A stretch of DNA of 64,000 bases from Moellerella sp963519845. GTDB taxonomy: Bacteria > Pseudomonadota > Gammaproteobacteria > Enterobacterales > Enterobacteriaceae. How positions within the stretch are numbered: position 1 is the first letter of the stretch; every line of letters begins with the position of its first letter. Both the position numbers and the translations under genes were made by a program. The notes below the pieces were generated by a model, which was not told the origin of the DNA, did no database searches, and was given only the letters and a program-made list of their open reading frames with translations. Below, one piece after another: positions 27,928-37,441 of this stretch. The stretch covers positions 1 to 64,000 of the forward strand of contig CAUQNX010000005.1 of assembly GCA_963519845.1 (NCBI GenBank), given 5' to 3'.

Positions 27928-29565
27928 TTAATCAGCAATAACGCTATTTACAATTTTTATGGCTTCTTCTTCAATGAGCTTTAAATGCGCTGGCCCACGA
28001 AAACTTTCACAATAGATTTTATAAGCTTCTTCAGTACCAGAAGGACGCGCAGCAAACCAACCATAGTCAGTCATCACTTTCAATCCACCAATAGGTGCGC
28101 CATTACCTGAAGCTTTAGTTAAACGCTGAGTAATTTTATCACCCGCTAACATATCGGCTGACACCATCTCTGGCGAAAGTTTGCTTAAGCGCGCTTTTTG
28201 CTGATGGGTGGCTTTAGCTTGAATACGGCTATAGCTTGGTGCACCAAATTTCTCGGCTAATTTATTATAACGTTGCTGTGGGTTCTCGCCCGTCACCGCT
28301 GTGATTTCTGCGGCCAACAAGCACATGATGATCCCATCTTTGTCAGTCGACCAAGGCGTACCATCAAATTTAAGGAACGATGCGCCTGCGCTCTCTTCAC
28401 CGCCAAATCCAAACGAGCCAGTAAATAAACCATTAACAAACCATTTAAAACCCACTGGCACTTCTACTAGTTCACGGCCGAGATCTTCTACCACTCGATC
28501 AATCATGGCACTTGATACTAGAGTTTTACCGACAGCAATTTTTTCATTCCACTGCGGGCGATGACGGAATAGATAATCAATCGCCACAGCAAGGTAATGA
28601 TTAGGATTCATTAAGCCATCAGGTGTGACTATGCCATGTCGGTCATAATCAGGATCATTGGCAAAAGCGAGATCAAACTTCTCTTTCATTTCTAATAGAC
28701 CCGCCATCGCCCAAGGCGAAGAGCAGTCCATACGGATCACGCCATCATGATCGAGTGGCATAAAACGGAAAGTCTGATCGAGTTGTTCATTTACTAACTC
28801 TAAATCAAGTTGGTAATATTCAGCGATTTTTTTCCAATATTCAATGCCTGAGCCACCCAGTGGATCAACACCGATTTTCAGACCTGCTTTTTGAATCGCT
28901 TTAATATCAACCACTTCACCTAGCGTTGAAATATAAGGCGTGATTAGGTCTTGCTCTGTCACAAAGCCGCTCTGTTGCGCTTGCTGATAAGCCAGACGTT
29001 TTATCCCGACCAAATTATTGGCTAATAATTCATTAGCGCGCTTCTCGATGATCGAGGTTAGGTCGCTATCAGCCGGTCCCCCATTTGATGGGTTATATTT
29101 GATACCCCCATCTTCAGGCGGATTATGCGATGGCGTAATCACAATACCATCGGCTTGATCTTGATGGTTGCGATTGTAACTGAGGATAGCGTGAGATACC
29201 GACGGCGTTGGAGTAAATCCATTATTTTCTTGAATAATAACATTCACTTCATTAGCAGCCAGTACCTCTAAAACAGAAATAAAAGCGGCTTCGGACAATG
29301 CATGAGTATCTTTACCCACATAACAGGGGCCAGTATTACCCTGCTGCTTACGCACCTCAACAATGGCTTGTGCAATGGCTAAGATATGCGCTTCATTAAA
29401 GCTTTTGCGCTCTGCACTGCCTCGGTGACCTGAAGTCCCGAACTTAACACTGTGCGAAGGATCATGCATATCTGGTTGTAGTGCATAATATTGAGCGGTC
29501 AATTGAGCAACATTAATTAAGTCGCTCTGATGAGGAAGTTGACCTGCACGTTGATGTATTGTCAC
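27928..29565 (-). CDS. pgm: Phosphoglucomutase (alpha-D-glucose)
   Basis: Pgm interconverts glucose-1-phosphate and glucose-6-phosphate, feeding UDP-glucose and glycogen pathways. The 545-aa protein has the phosphoserine loop TPSHNPPEDGG with Ser146, the metal loop NDPDYDRHG, the sugar-binding GGEESAG and the C-terminal phosphate-binding ARPSGTEEAYKIY. The start is a GTG at 29565 (MTIHQRAGQ) with AGGAGAG five bases before it; the frame is open 33 bp further up. It lies 54 bp after seqA, the standard seqA-pgm operon. Confidence 0.97.
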   Translation of the reverse strand: MTIHQRAGQLPHQSDLINVAQLTAQYYALQPDMHDPSHSVKFGTSGHRGSAERKSFNEAHILAIAQAIVEVRKQQGNTGPCYVGKDTHALSEAAFISVLEVLAANEVNVIIQENNGFTPTPSVSHAILSYNRNHQDQADGIVITPSHNPPEDGGIKYNPSNGGPADSDLTSIIEKRANELLANNLVGIKRLAYQQAQQSGFVTEQDLITPYISTLGEVVDIKAIQKAGLKIGVDPLGGSGIEYWKKIAEYYQLDLELVNEQLDQTFRFMPLDHDGVIRMDCSSPWAMAGLLEMKEKFDLAFANDPDYDRHGIVTPDGLMNPNHYLAVAIDYLFRHRPQWNEKIAVGKTLVSSAMIDRVVEDLGRELVEVPVGFKWFVNGLFTGSFGFGGEESAGASFLKFDGTPWSTDKDGIIMCLLAAEITAVTGENPQQRYNKLAEKFGAPSYSRIQAKATHQQKARLSKLSPEMVSADMLAGDKITQRLTKASGNGAPIGGLKVMTDYGWFAARPSGTEEAYKIYCESFRGPAHLKLIEEEAIKIVNSVIAD

Positions 29566-29619
29566 TGTTTCTCTCCTGAGAATGACAGCCGCTATCATAT
29601 GAGAAGCTGCATAAGCGGG

Positions 29620-30162
29620 TTAGATCGTACTACAGGCTTTTTCAATTACATTCGCTGGAAATTGCATCTCTTGCATTACCATTTCAACCATATTACGTTT
29701 TCTATTCGTATTGGTATTAGTGATCACCCAATAAGGTGTGCCAGGAATGTGCCGAGGTTTGGATTGCTTGCCTGCAGCCAATAAGGTTTGTTCGTCTCCA
29801 GCAAAATAGATGCGGGTACGTCCATACATGGACTCTGTCGCTGCGGCAAACTTGGTTGGATCTAAGTGATACAAGGTCGATAAAATCAACATAAAGCGAT
29901 CTATGGCTTTATTTTTTTCAGCATAGGGATCAGAAAGTAATAGTTCACGTATTACTCTCACTGGATTCTTGGTTTCAGCCGACGTAGAGATGGCAGGGGC
30001 AGCTAAAACCACAGATTGTGAACCCGCTTCTGGTGCTTGCTCTGGCTGCTCGGATGTAACATTTAACATGCGACGTAAAATATCCGATGCACTTTCACCG
30101 ATATGCCTAGTATGACTCGCAATATAGCGGTAAAGCTCTTCATCAACTTCTATAGTTTTCAT
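29620..30162 (-). CDS. seqA: Negative modulator of initiation of replication SeqA
   Basis: SeqA binds hemimethylated GATC sites, sequesters oriC after initiation and organises newly replicated DNA. The 180-aa protein has the N-terminal multimerisation domain (MKTIEVDEELYRYIASH) and the C-terminal DNA-binding domain with TPYWVITNTNTNRKRNM, which contacts methylated adenine. A variable Glu/Pro linker separates them. The ATG at 30162 matches the family start; the frame extends 66 bp upstream without support. SeqA with MukBEF in the same window implies a Dam-methylating enterobacterium. Confidence 0.96.
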   Translation of the reverse strand: MKTIEVDEELYRYIASHTRHIGESASDILRRMLNVTSEQPEQAPEAGSQSVVLAAPAISTSAETKNPVRVIRELLLSDPYAEKNKAIDRFMLILSTLYHLDPTKFAAATESMYGRTRIYFAGDEQTLLAAGKQSKPRHIPGTPYWVITNTNTNRKRNMVEMVMQEMQFPANVIEKACSTI

Positions 30163-30516
30163 TTCATTCCAATACTGTTTTTGACTAAAATTAGCCTCGG
30201 AATTATAAGATAGATTTAAATAAAACAAAACAATTAAAATTTCAATAACTTAAAGTATATTCGCCCTATCCATTGATTAAAATTTAGTGTGTTAAATAAA
30301 TCAATCAGTTAGAAAATAACGCCTATTTTTGCTACTGAGACTGTCTTTATCAGATATCGAGCTATAAAATTAGCAAAGTCAGTAATAAAAAAAATTGCGT
30401 CAACGCCCATAATCATAATAAGTCACTCTACTTAGCACCAATAGAGCATTTGGTTTATGCCCTGCACCATGTCATGATAGTCAGTTATCAGCCATTTATT
30501 CACACAATAATCCATT
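30163..30516. other. Divergent region between seqA and ybfF
   Basis: 354 bp, AT-rich, no gene. For seqA, a minus-strand TATAAT at 30202-30207 with TTTTGT 17 bp away (30225-30230) would give a leader of about 35 nt. For ybfF, a TATAAA lies at 30363-30368, some 150 bp before the ATG. Both are candidates only. Confidence 0.45.
30202..30230 (-). promoter_or_regulatory. Candidate seqA-pgm promoter
   Basis: Minus-strand TATAAT (30202-30207) and TTTTGT (30225-30230) separated by 17 bp, 40 bp before the seqA ATG. Confidence 0.45.
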
Positions 30517-31293
30517 ATGAACACACTGCTAAACTATAAACTACACCAACCTGAGCAACCTATCTCTTCGATTCCCATAGTGCTAATTCATGGCTTATTT
30601 GGTGATCTGAATAACTTAGGTGCACTCACTCGTGGATTGCAAAACCAATTTATTACGCTACAAATAGACGTACGTAACCATGGTGACTCATTTCGTTCTG
30701 ACAGCATGGATTATAGCGATATGGCGCAAGATATTATCGATCTGTTAGCCGAGTTGGATCAGCCAAAAGCTATTCTTATCGGTCATTCAATGGGCGGTAA
30801 AATTGCCATGAAAGTGACTGCACTTAAACCTGAGCTAGTGGAAAAATTAGTAGTTATTGATATTGCGCCTGTTGCTTATCAAGTCCGTCGTCATGATGAG
30901 ATTTTTGCTGCGCTGCAAGCGGTGATTGATCAACAAGCCACCAGCAGACAGCAAGCTGCCGAGATAATGAGCGAATATTTAACGGAAGAGGGCGTGATTC
31001 AATTTTTATTGAAATCTTTTCGTCAAGGCGAGTGGAAATTCAATTTGCCGATCTTAATTGCTGACTATGCCGATATTATTGGCTGGCAAGATGTTCCCGC
31101 ATGGCTGGGTAAAGTGCTATTTATTCCGGGTGGAAACTCAAACTATATAAAAGAAACCTATCGTGATCATATGGCCAAACAGTTTCCAAATGCTACTGCA
31201 TGGGTCATCGCAGGGGCTGGGCATTGGGTACATGCGGAAAAACCTGATGCGGTCCTAAGAGCCATTTATCGTTTTTTAAATATCACTGAATAA
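30517..31293 (+). CDS. ybfF: Alpha/beta-hydrolase esterase YbfF
   Basis: A 258-aa cytoplasmic esterase; E. coli YbfF hydrolyses acyl-CoA and short esters in vitro. The oxyanion-loop HGLFGDLNNL is near residue 25, the nucleophile elbow GHSMGG has Ser91, and the catalytic His236 is in GAGHWVHAEKPD. It is divergent from seqA as in E. coli. In E. coli ybfE-fldA-fur follow nearby; here a 6-kb secretion cassette is placed right after it. No strong ribosome site is visible before the ATG. Confidence 0.93.
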   Translation: MNTLLNYKLHQPEQPISSIPIVLIHGLFGDLNNLGALTRGLQNQFITLQIDVRNHGDSFRSDSMDYSDMAQDIIDLLAELDQPKAILIGHSMGGKIAMKVTALKPELVEKLVVIDIAPVAYQVRRHDEIFAALQAVIDQQATSRQQAAEIMSEYLTEEGVIQFLLKSFRQGEWKFNLPILIADYADIIGWQDVPAWLGKVLFIPGGNSNYIKETYRDHMAKQFPNATAWVIAGAGHWVHAEKPDAVLRAIYRFLNITE

Positions 31294-31678
31294 CAATATA
31301 CTGCTTATGATGACAATGGTAGGCAACGGAATCGATTTGAAACTTAACCGCTGCCTACAATTAACAAAAAAGAGACCATTATAATATATTAATAATGAAA
31401 GCTATCAATTTTTAACGCTATATAAATTAAAATTAGACTTTATTTTTGCTTATTTATAATTTATAGATAAATTTATTACCTTCTATTTTCATGGATATAT
31501 TCAAATGAAAAATGATTTTATATATATCATTACTAATAACTTATAAAATATATAATAAAAAACAATAAAATAGGATAAAATTCAATATATTTAAAAACAA
31601 TAAGTATTGTAGCATAAGGCACTCAATTAATAATTGGACACATAGTCACTAATTATAAATAACTTATTGGCATACAAT
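31294..31678 (+). other. AT-rich region upstream of the secretion cassette
   Basis: 385 bp without a gene, mostly A and T from 31380 on. An inverted repeat (31319-31325 with 31352-31358) follows ybfF and may end its transcript, though no T-run follows. The rest probably contains the promoter of the secretion genes. No integrase, att-like repeat or tRNA end is visible. Confidence 0.5.
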
Positions 31679-33766
31679 ATGATAGATAAAAAGCAGTTAG
31701 ATACACTTAGCTTAATCGGCTTAATCATTAAACTTGTAAAAGACATTGATATGGCTAAATTCAATTCAATGATATCCGTTGAAGATAGCTTTATTGATAA
31801 CCTTAATACTATTAAAAAAAATCATCAAATTAAATGTCAGATAAAAAATCAAAAAAATAAAGAGCTAAAGCACATAGTTACTCCCTGTATCATTTATGAT
31901 ACCAATGGAGAACCTTGGCTATTAGCGAATCATAATGACGAACAAGTGCTTATTCAACCACCGGGTAATACACCACCGGAGCTGTGGGATATGCAGGATT
32001 TTCAATCACGCTGGAGTGGAAAATGGCTAAATGTAAAACAGAAGCAAAGTAAATTTGATATCAGTTGGTTTTATCCTGAGTTTGTTAAGCATAAGAAAAT
32101 AATTGGTTTAATATTATTATTTTCGTTCATCCTACAAATACTTGCTTTGATCTCTCCGATCGTTATGCAAGTAATTATGGATAAAGTCTTAGTACATAAT
32201 AGTATAACTACACTCGATGTATTAATTATCGGTCTAGTTATTGCCGCTTTTGCCGAAGTAATCTTAAAAGGATTTAGGGAGTATATTTATCATCACACGG
32301 CCAATCGCATTGATATTATTCTTGGATTAAAACTGGTTCATCATCTCTTGCACCTTCCGGTTTCATTTTTTAAATCTCGTCAAATTGGCGCCATTGTCAC
32401 TCGGGTAAAAGAGTTAGAAACGATCCGTGAATTTTTAACCGGTAGTCTATTTACTCTCTGTGTTGATGTGCTGTTTTTATTTGTATTTATCTATGTTATG
32501 AGCCTATTGTCAGGCCTGCTTACATTGATATTTGTGCTCTCTATTCCCGCTTATTTTTTAGTGGCTTGGTTGCTAACCCCTAAAATTGAAGCGGCGGCTA
32601 ATGAGCAATTCATGCATACCGCCATTAATACGTCATTTTTAACGGAAAGCTTAAATGGCATTGAAACAGTTAAAAGTTTATCTATCGAGCCCCATTTCAA
32701 ACGTCGTTGGGAACAGCAAACCGTTGATATGAGTAGTAGTACCTTTGTCGCTCAACAAGTCCATTCACGCTCTGAGCACTGGGTAATGCTGATTGAGAAA
32801 CTGGTATTAGCGATAATACTCTGGGTTGGTGCCACTGAAGTTCTGGCACTAAATATCACTATTGGTCAGCTTATTGCGTTTCAAATGATGGTCAATCATG
32901 CCAGCCAACCACTAGTTAAAATGGTGCAACTCTGGGGTGATTATATTCGCACCCGTGTAGCAATTGAAAAATTAGCGCAAATTATCAATCTGCCCATTGA
33001 ACAACATCAATCAGGGCTTAAACAACCACTGCAAGGAAAAATTGAATTCAAGAATATATCATTCCGTTATCAACCTGATATGCCCTATATTTTGCAAAAC
33101 TTCAATTTATCGATTGCTGAAGGCGAAACATTGGGAATTGTCGGCACTTCAGGTTCAGGTAAAAGCACTCTAGCTCGCTTATTGTTACGTCTTTATGCTC
33201 CTGAGCAAGGGCAAATTATGATTAATGGCGATGCTATTTCCGCCATTAATATGAATTCATTACGACAACAGACAGGCATTGTGTTGCAGGAGAATTTCTT
33301 ATTCCATCAAACCGTTTATCAAAATATTGCGCAATCAAAACCCAATGCTTCTCTTGACGAGGTCATTTCTGCCGCAAAAATGGCGGGTGCCCACGAATTT
33401 ATTCTCAAGCTGCCATTGGGCTATGACACCATGATCTCTGAAGGAGGCGCTTCTTTATCCGGTGGGCAACGTCAACGCATTGCCATTGCACGAACCTTAT
33501 TGTCTGATCCGAAAATTGTTATTTTTGATGAGGCAACAAGTGCCTTGGATGATGAGTCTCAAGCCATTATTCAAGAGAATATGCATCAAATAGCCAAAGG
33601 AAGAACCGTCATTACGATTGCACACCGCTTATCTACCATTCGTCATCACCAACGTATCATTGTTATGCAACAAGGTAAGATCATTGAACAAGGAAGTCAT
33701 GACGAATTATTAGCGCTTAATAAGCAATATAAACATTTATGGACACTTCAGCAGTCGCTGAAATAA
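31679..33766 (+). CDS. Type I secretion ABC exporter, RtxB-like
   Basis: A 695-aa peptidase-like-domain ABC exporter of the HlyB/RtxB class, which moves a large unfolded protein from cytoplasm to exterior with an adaptor and TolC. Residues 1-140 are a divergent C39-like domain with no catalytic Cys-His pattern, so it should bind rather than cleave cargo. Six membrane helices follow (about 145-430). The ATPase domain has Walker A GTSGSGKST (about 489), signature LSGGQRQR (about 592) and Walker B IVIFDEATSALD (about 613). The ATG at 31679 lacks a clear ribosome site; an in-frame TTG lies 12 bp upstream. It is 16 bp from the adaptor gene. Confidence 0.85.
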   Translation: MIDKKQLDTLSLIGLIIKLVKDIDMAKFNSMISVEDSFIDNLNTIKKNHQIKCQIKNQKNKELKHIVTPCIIYDTNGEPWLLANHNDEQVLIQPPGNTPPELWDMQDFQSRWSGKWLNVKQKQSKFDISWFYPEFVKHKKIIGLILLFSFILQILALISPIVMQVIMDKVLVHNSITTLDVLIIGLVIAAFAEVILKGFREYIYHHTANRIDIILGLKLVHHLLHLPVSFFKSRQIGAIVTRVKELETIREFLTGSLFTLCVDVLFLFVFIYVMSLLSGLLTLIFVLSIPAYFLVAWLLTPKIEAAANEQFMHTAINTSFLTESLNGIETVKSLSIEPHFKRRWEQQTVDMSSSTFVAQQVHSRSEHWVMLIEKLVLAIILWVGATEVLALNITIGQLIAFQMMVNHASQPLVKMVQLWGDYIRTRVAIEKLAQIINLPIEQHQSGLKQPLQGKIEFKNISFRYQPDMPYILQNFNLSIAEGETLGIVGTSGSGKSTLARLLLRLYAPEQGQIMINGDAISAINMNSLRQQTGIVLQENFLFHQTVYQNIAQSKPNASLDEVISAAKMAGAHEFILKLPLGYDTMISEGGASLSGGQRQRIAIARTLLSDPKIVIFDEATSALDDESQAIIQENMHQIAKGRTVITIAHRLSTIRHHQRIIVMQQGKIIEQGSHDELLALNKQYKHLWTLQQSLK

Positions 33767-33782
33767 TATATGGAAGTTAAGA

Positions 33783-35153
33783 ATGGAAAAGAAATCTTTT
33801 TCGTGGTTGCAGGCGATTAAAGCTAAACTCAAGAGAACCTCTCAATCACAATATTATGAATTTTTACCCTCGCATCTGGCGTTAATAAAAAGTCCGCCAT
33901 CTCTATTTGCTATGGTGACAGCAACTACATTAAGTTTGGGTATTATCGCTGCTCTTGCTTGGTCTTATATTGGCAAGCTGGATGTACAGGCAACAACACA
34001 AGGACGTTTAATTGTCTCTGGCCATTCACAAGTTATTCAGGCCTATGAGCAAGGTCGTTTAGTTCATCTCTATGTTAAAGAAGGACAGCATGTTGAGCAA
34101 GGAGAGGCTCTACTAGGTATTAATGTATTAGGTGTCAGCCAAGATATTTTAAGTTTAGGACATCAAATCGACTATCATAATAATGAGCGTCTATTATATT
34201 CGGCGTTATTAACTAAAACACAACCTGATACTCAAACTGAATTTACCAAACTCTCTCTAGAGCAACAACAGAGACTCGCCACTAATTATCAAAGTATTTT
34301 AAATGAGTTTAATTCGATTATTGATGGAATTAATACAGAAATTGATATTAATACTGCCAATATTGAAACAAAACATAATGAATTAAAAATACTAAAATTA
34401 CTTCGCGCTAATATTGAAAAGCGGCTAAGTGCGCATAAGAAATTAAGCCAACAACAGATGATCAGCAAAAACGAGTATCTTGAACAGGAACGAGAGCTGC
34501 TGATGACACAAAAAGAGATTATACAAAAACAGTCTGAAATTACCGTACTACAAGCCCAAAAAAGCTCACTATTAGAAAAATTGACTGGCGTTAAAATTCA
34601 GAAACAACAAGAGTGGTATGAGAAGCAAAAGAATGCTGAATTCCAAGTGATTACTCTGGAGCAAGAATTTAATAAAACAGAGGAGAGAGAACAGCTTGAA
34701 ATTATTCGTTCTCCAGTTACTGGTACGGTACAGGAGCTCTCGACTTATACCATAGGCGCGGTACTACAATCATCGCAAAATGTGATGGTGATCGTACCGG
34801 ACAATGACGTTCAAATCGCTGAAGTCAAAATACTCAATAAAGATATAGGCTTTATTCGTCCTGGTCAGAACGTGACTGTCAAATTAGATACTTTTCCTTA
34901 TACCCGATATGGCACTATTGATGGCAAAGTTTTATCTATTTCACGTGACAGCACCCAAGATGAAAATTTAGGCTTAGTTTTTATTGGCCAAATTAGTCTA
35001 GATAAAAACACGCTAACGGTAGAAGGAAAAGAGGTGGAGCTAACTCCCGGACTCTCTATTGTTGCTGAGATCAAAACTGACCAACGTAGAGTCATTGATT
35101 ATATTTTAAGCCCGGTCAAAGAATATATGTCCGAAGCTATGAGGGAGAAATAA
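33783..35153 (+). CDS. Type I secretion membrane-fusion protein, HlyD/RtxD-like
   Basis: The 456-aa periplasmic adaptor joins an inner-membrane ABC exporter to TolC. It has a short cytoplasmic N-terminus, one membrane helix (about residues 43-65), a lipoyl-like half motif (GRLIVSGHSQVIQAYEQGRL), a long Gln/Glu-rich coiled coil (about 130-290), then the second lipoyl half and beta-barrel (IRSPVTGTVQELS, PGQNVTVKLDTFPY). The C-terminal end SPVKEYMSEAMREK has the form typical of HlyD adaptors. It sits between two ABC exporter genes, 16 bp after the first and 3 bp before the second, so all three are one operon. Confidence 0.92.
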   Translation: MEKKSFSWLQAIKAKLKRTSQSQYYEFLPSHLALIKSPPSLFAMVTATTLSLGIIAALAWSYIGKLDVQATTQGRLIVSGHSQVIQAYEQGRLVHLYVKEGQHVEQGEALLGINVLGVSQDILSLGHQIDYHNNERLLYSALLTKTQPDTQTEFTKLSLEQQQRLATNYQSILNEFNSIIDGINTEIDINTANIETKHNELKILKLLRANIEKRLSAHKKLSQQQMISKNEYLEQERELLMTQKEIIQKQSEITVLQAQKSSLLEKLTGVKIQKQQEWYEKQKNAEFQVITLEQEFNKTEEREQLEIIRSPVTGTVQELSTYTIGAVLQSSQNVMVIVPDNDVQIAEVKILNKDIGFIRPGQNVTVKLDTFPYTRYGTIDGKVLSISRDSTQDENLGLVFIGQISLDKNTLTVEGKEVELTPGLSIVAEIKTDQRRVIDYILSPVKEYMSEAMREK

Positions 35154-35156
35154 TCA

Positions 35157-37280
35157 ATGTTACACAAGGATGAAACCCTAAAAGCTAATTATGGATTCGA
35201 TGCACTTATTTGGATCGCTGACTATTATCAAAAAAGTATAACTAAGGAACAATTAATTCATGCGCTCGGAATGCATTCTGAAATTCCCACCGATTGGGAA
35301 TTACGTGAATGTGCCGATTTGGTGGGATTAGAAACTGAATATGTTTATATTAATCCAAATCAGTTTTTGCATCTTCCGCTCCCTGCACTAATTAAAATCG
35401 ACCAGCAATGGCATATTTTGACCAAGGATAAAGATGAGCAAATAACCCTTGTTAATTCTTATATTGATAGCGATATATCAATTAAAGCAGCGGAGACCTT
35501 TACCACCGAAGAAAATTATCAAGTTTTACTGTTTAAAGAAAAATTAGAGCCACCAAAGCGAGTGCCTTTTGGCCTATCTTGGTTTATTCCCTCTATTTTT
35601 CGCCAACGTTCTCAGTTAAAGGATATCTTTATTCTGGCGGCAGTGGTGCAAATATTTGCCTTAGTTAATCCGTTTCTGTTTGAGAATATTATTGATAAAG
35701 TATTGGTGGGACGTAGTCTCACCAGTCTACATGTTCTAGCTATTGCCATGATTGGTATCGCTATCGCTGAACCTCTGTATAGTTTTATTCGTAATAAAAT
35801 ATTCAGCTATATGAGTATCCAAATTAATGCAGAATTATCAGGACGCCTCTATCAGCATTTAATGGCATTACCTATCTCCTATTTTACCCAGCGGCAAACA
35901 GGTAAAATTATCTCTCGTATCCGTGAAATGGCACAAATTCGCCAATTTTTAACGGGTTCGACACTGATGCTATTAATTGATTTGCTGTTTGTGGTGCTCT
36001 TTGTCGCGGTTTTATTCTCTTATAGTGTGGTGATGTCGGGAATATTAGTCGGTTCTCTGGTGATATTTTTCCTTCTCTGGCTGGTACTGGGTCCCTTTAT
36101 CCGTAACCAAACTGAAAAAGCCTATCAAGCCGATGAAAATACCACCTCATTTCTCACTGAATCTATTACTGGTATTGAGACGATTAAAACCACTGCCACA
36201 GAAAAGTATTTTTTTCAGCGCTGGCAGAAATTATTAAGCCAACAGTTAGCTCAAAATTTCAAAGTATCACTGAGGGGAATAACTGCCTCTCAATTGATGA
36301 CCTTGGTCAGTAAAATTACTGTCGCCTTACTATTATGGGTGGGGGTGAAAGAAGTTCTAGAGTACAGAATGACCCCCGGTGAGTTAATTGCCTATAACAT
36401 GCTTAGCGCTCATGTGACTCAACCGATATTAAGGCTGGCTCAGGTTTGGCAAGATTTTCAGCACACTATCATTTCTCTTCGGCGTGTCGGCGATATTTTA
36501 GATGAACCCGCAGAGAATGAGCGCCAAGGGATTGTCAGCGCGGCTTCCGTACAAGGCCGAATTGATTTTCAAAATATTCGTTTTCGCTATCAACCAGATA
36601 CACCCGAAGTACTAAAAAATCTGTCTCTATCAATTAAAGCAGGCGAGTTTATTGGTATTACTGGTCCTTCTGGCTCAGGTAAAAGTACGCTAACTAAGCT
36701 ATTGCAGCGACTCTATATCCCTCAACATGGCCAAGTTATTGTCGATGGAATGGATCTTGCGGTTGCCGATACCGTCGCCTTGCGTCGCAGGATGAGCGTA
36801 GTGTTACAAGAGAGTGTTTTATTTGTCGGAACTATCGCCGAAAACATTCGCCTCAGCCAACCGGATGCCTCCGATGAAGAGGTGATTAAAGCAGCGACAC
36901 TAGCCGGCGCAATGCCCTTTATCGAAGAACTTAAAGATGGATTTAATCACCCATTAGCAGAACGCGGCGTTAATTTATCGGGTGGACAACGGCAACGAAT
37001 TGCACTCGCTCGCGCCCTATTGACCAACCCCGATATTTTAATTCTTGATGAGGCAACCTCAGCACTCGATTATGAGTCAGAGGCGGCAATTATGGCCAAT
37101 ATGCCGGAGATCACTGCGGGTAGAACAGTCATTAGCATCGCACATAGACTCAATACCCTCTGTTATACCGATCGAATTTGCGTAATCCAAGATGGTGAGA
37201 TTGTTGAAATTGATAATCACTATAATCTGATTGAGCAAAATGGGCTCTATGCCAAATTGTGGCATCAACAAACCTCCTAA
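35157..37280 (+). CDS. Second type I secretion ABC exporter, RtxE-like
   Basis: A 707-aa ABC exporter, related to but distinct from the one upstream. Residues 1-135 form an HlyB-like C39 domain (GLETEYVYINPNQFLHLPLPALIKIDQQWHILT region) without the catalytic Cys. Membrane helices span about 155-440. The ATPase has Walker A GPSGSGKST (about 503), signature LSGGQRQR (about 606), Walker B ILILDEATSALD (about 625) and H-loop IAHRL, so it looks active. GAGGGAG precedes the ATG. In MARTX toxin loci (rtxB-rtxD-rtxE) two such exporters are used with one adaptor; this order and these lengths match that arrangement. Confidence 0.88.
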   Translation: MLHKDETLKANYGFDALIWIADYYQKSITKEQLIHALGMHSEIPTDWELRECADLVGLETEYVYINPNQFLHLPLPALIKIDQQWHILTKDKDEQITLVNSYIDSDISIKAAETFTTEENYQVLLFKEKLEPPKRVPFGLSWFIPSIFRQRSQLKDIFILAAVVQIFALVNPFLFENIIDKVLVGRSLTSLHVLAIAMIGIAIAEPLYSFIRNKIFSYMSIQINAELSGRLYQHLMALPISYFTQRQTGKIISRIREMAQIRQFLTGSTLMLLIDLLFVVLFVAVLFSYSVVMSGILVGSLVIFFLLWLVLGPFIRNQTEKAYQADENTTSFLTESITGIETIKTTATEKYFFQRWQKLLSQQLAQNFKVSLRGITASQLMTLVSKITVALLLWVGVKEVLEYRMTPGELIAYNMLSAHVTQPILRLAQVWQDFQHTIISLRRVGDILDEPAENERQGIVSAASVQGRIDFQNIRFRYQPDTPEVLKNLSLSIKAGEFIGITGPSGSGKSTLTKLLQRLYIPQHGQVIVDGMDLAVADTVALRRRMSVVLQESVLFVGTIAENIRLSQPDASDEEVIKAATLAGAMPFIEELKDGFNHPLAERGVNLSGGQRQRIALARALLTNPDILILDEATSALDYESEAAIMANMPEITAGRTVISIAHRLNTLCYTDRICVIQDGEIVEIDNHYNLIEQNGLYAKLWHQQTS

Positions 37281-37371
37281 CAGTCGAAGGCGGTGATTTT
37301 CTGGCCGCCTTTTTCTCTTTTCAACATAAAGCGCACTATTTTTCACCTCTCTACTCCTTTCATTTTACTTG

Positions 37372-37391
37372 TACTGTAGCGATATACGGGG
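37372..37391 (+). promoter_or_regulatory. LexA-like (SOS) box upstream of ybfE
   Basis: TACTGT-N8-ACGG: the core CTGT-N8-ACAG of the enterobacterial LexA box with one mismatch (ACGG). It lies 72 bp before the ybfE ATG and just upstream of a TATGAT (37400-37405). E. coli ybfE is a known LexA target, which supports the reading. Confidence 0.6.
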
Positions 37392-37419
37392 AGCTAAGGT
37401 ATGATTGCGCGCTGGATCC

Positions 37420-37441
37420 TTGGTATACGCTTGGTATACGC
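37420..37441 (+). repeat. Tandem 11-bp direct repeat upstream of ybfE
   Basis: TTGGTATACGC occurs twice back to back, 22 bp before the ybfE ATG. The 11-bp period is about one helical turn. It may be a chance duplication or a pair of operator half-sites. Confidence 0.8.
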
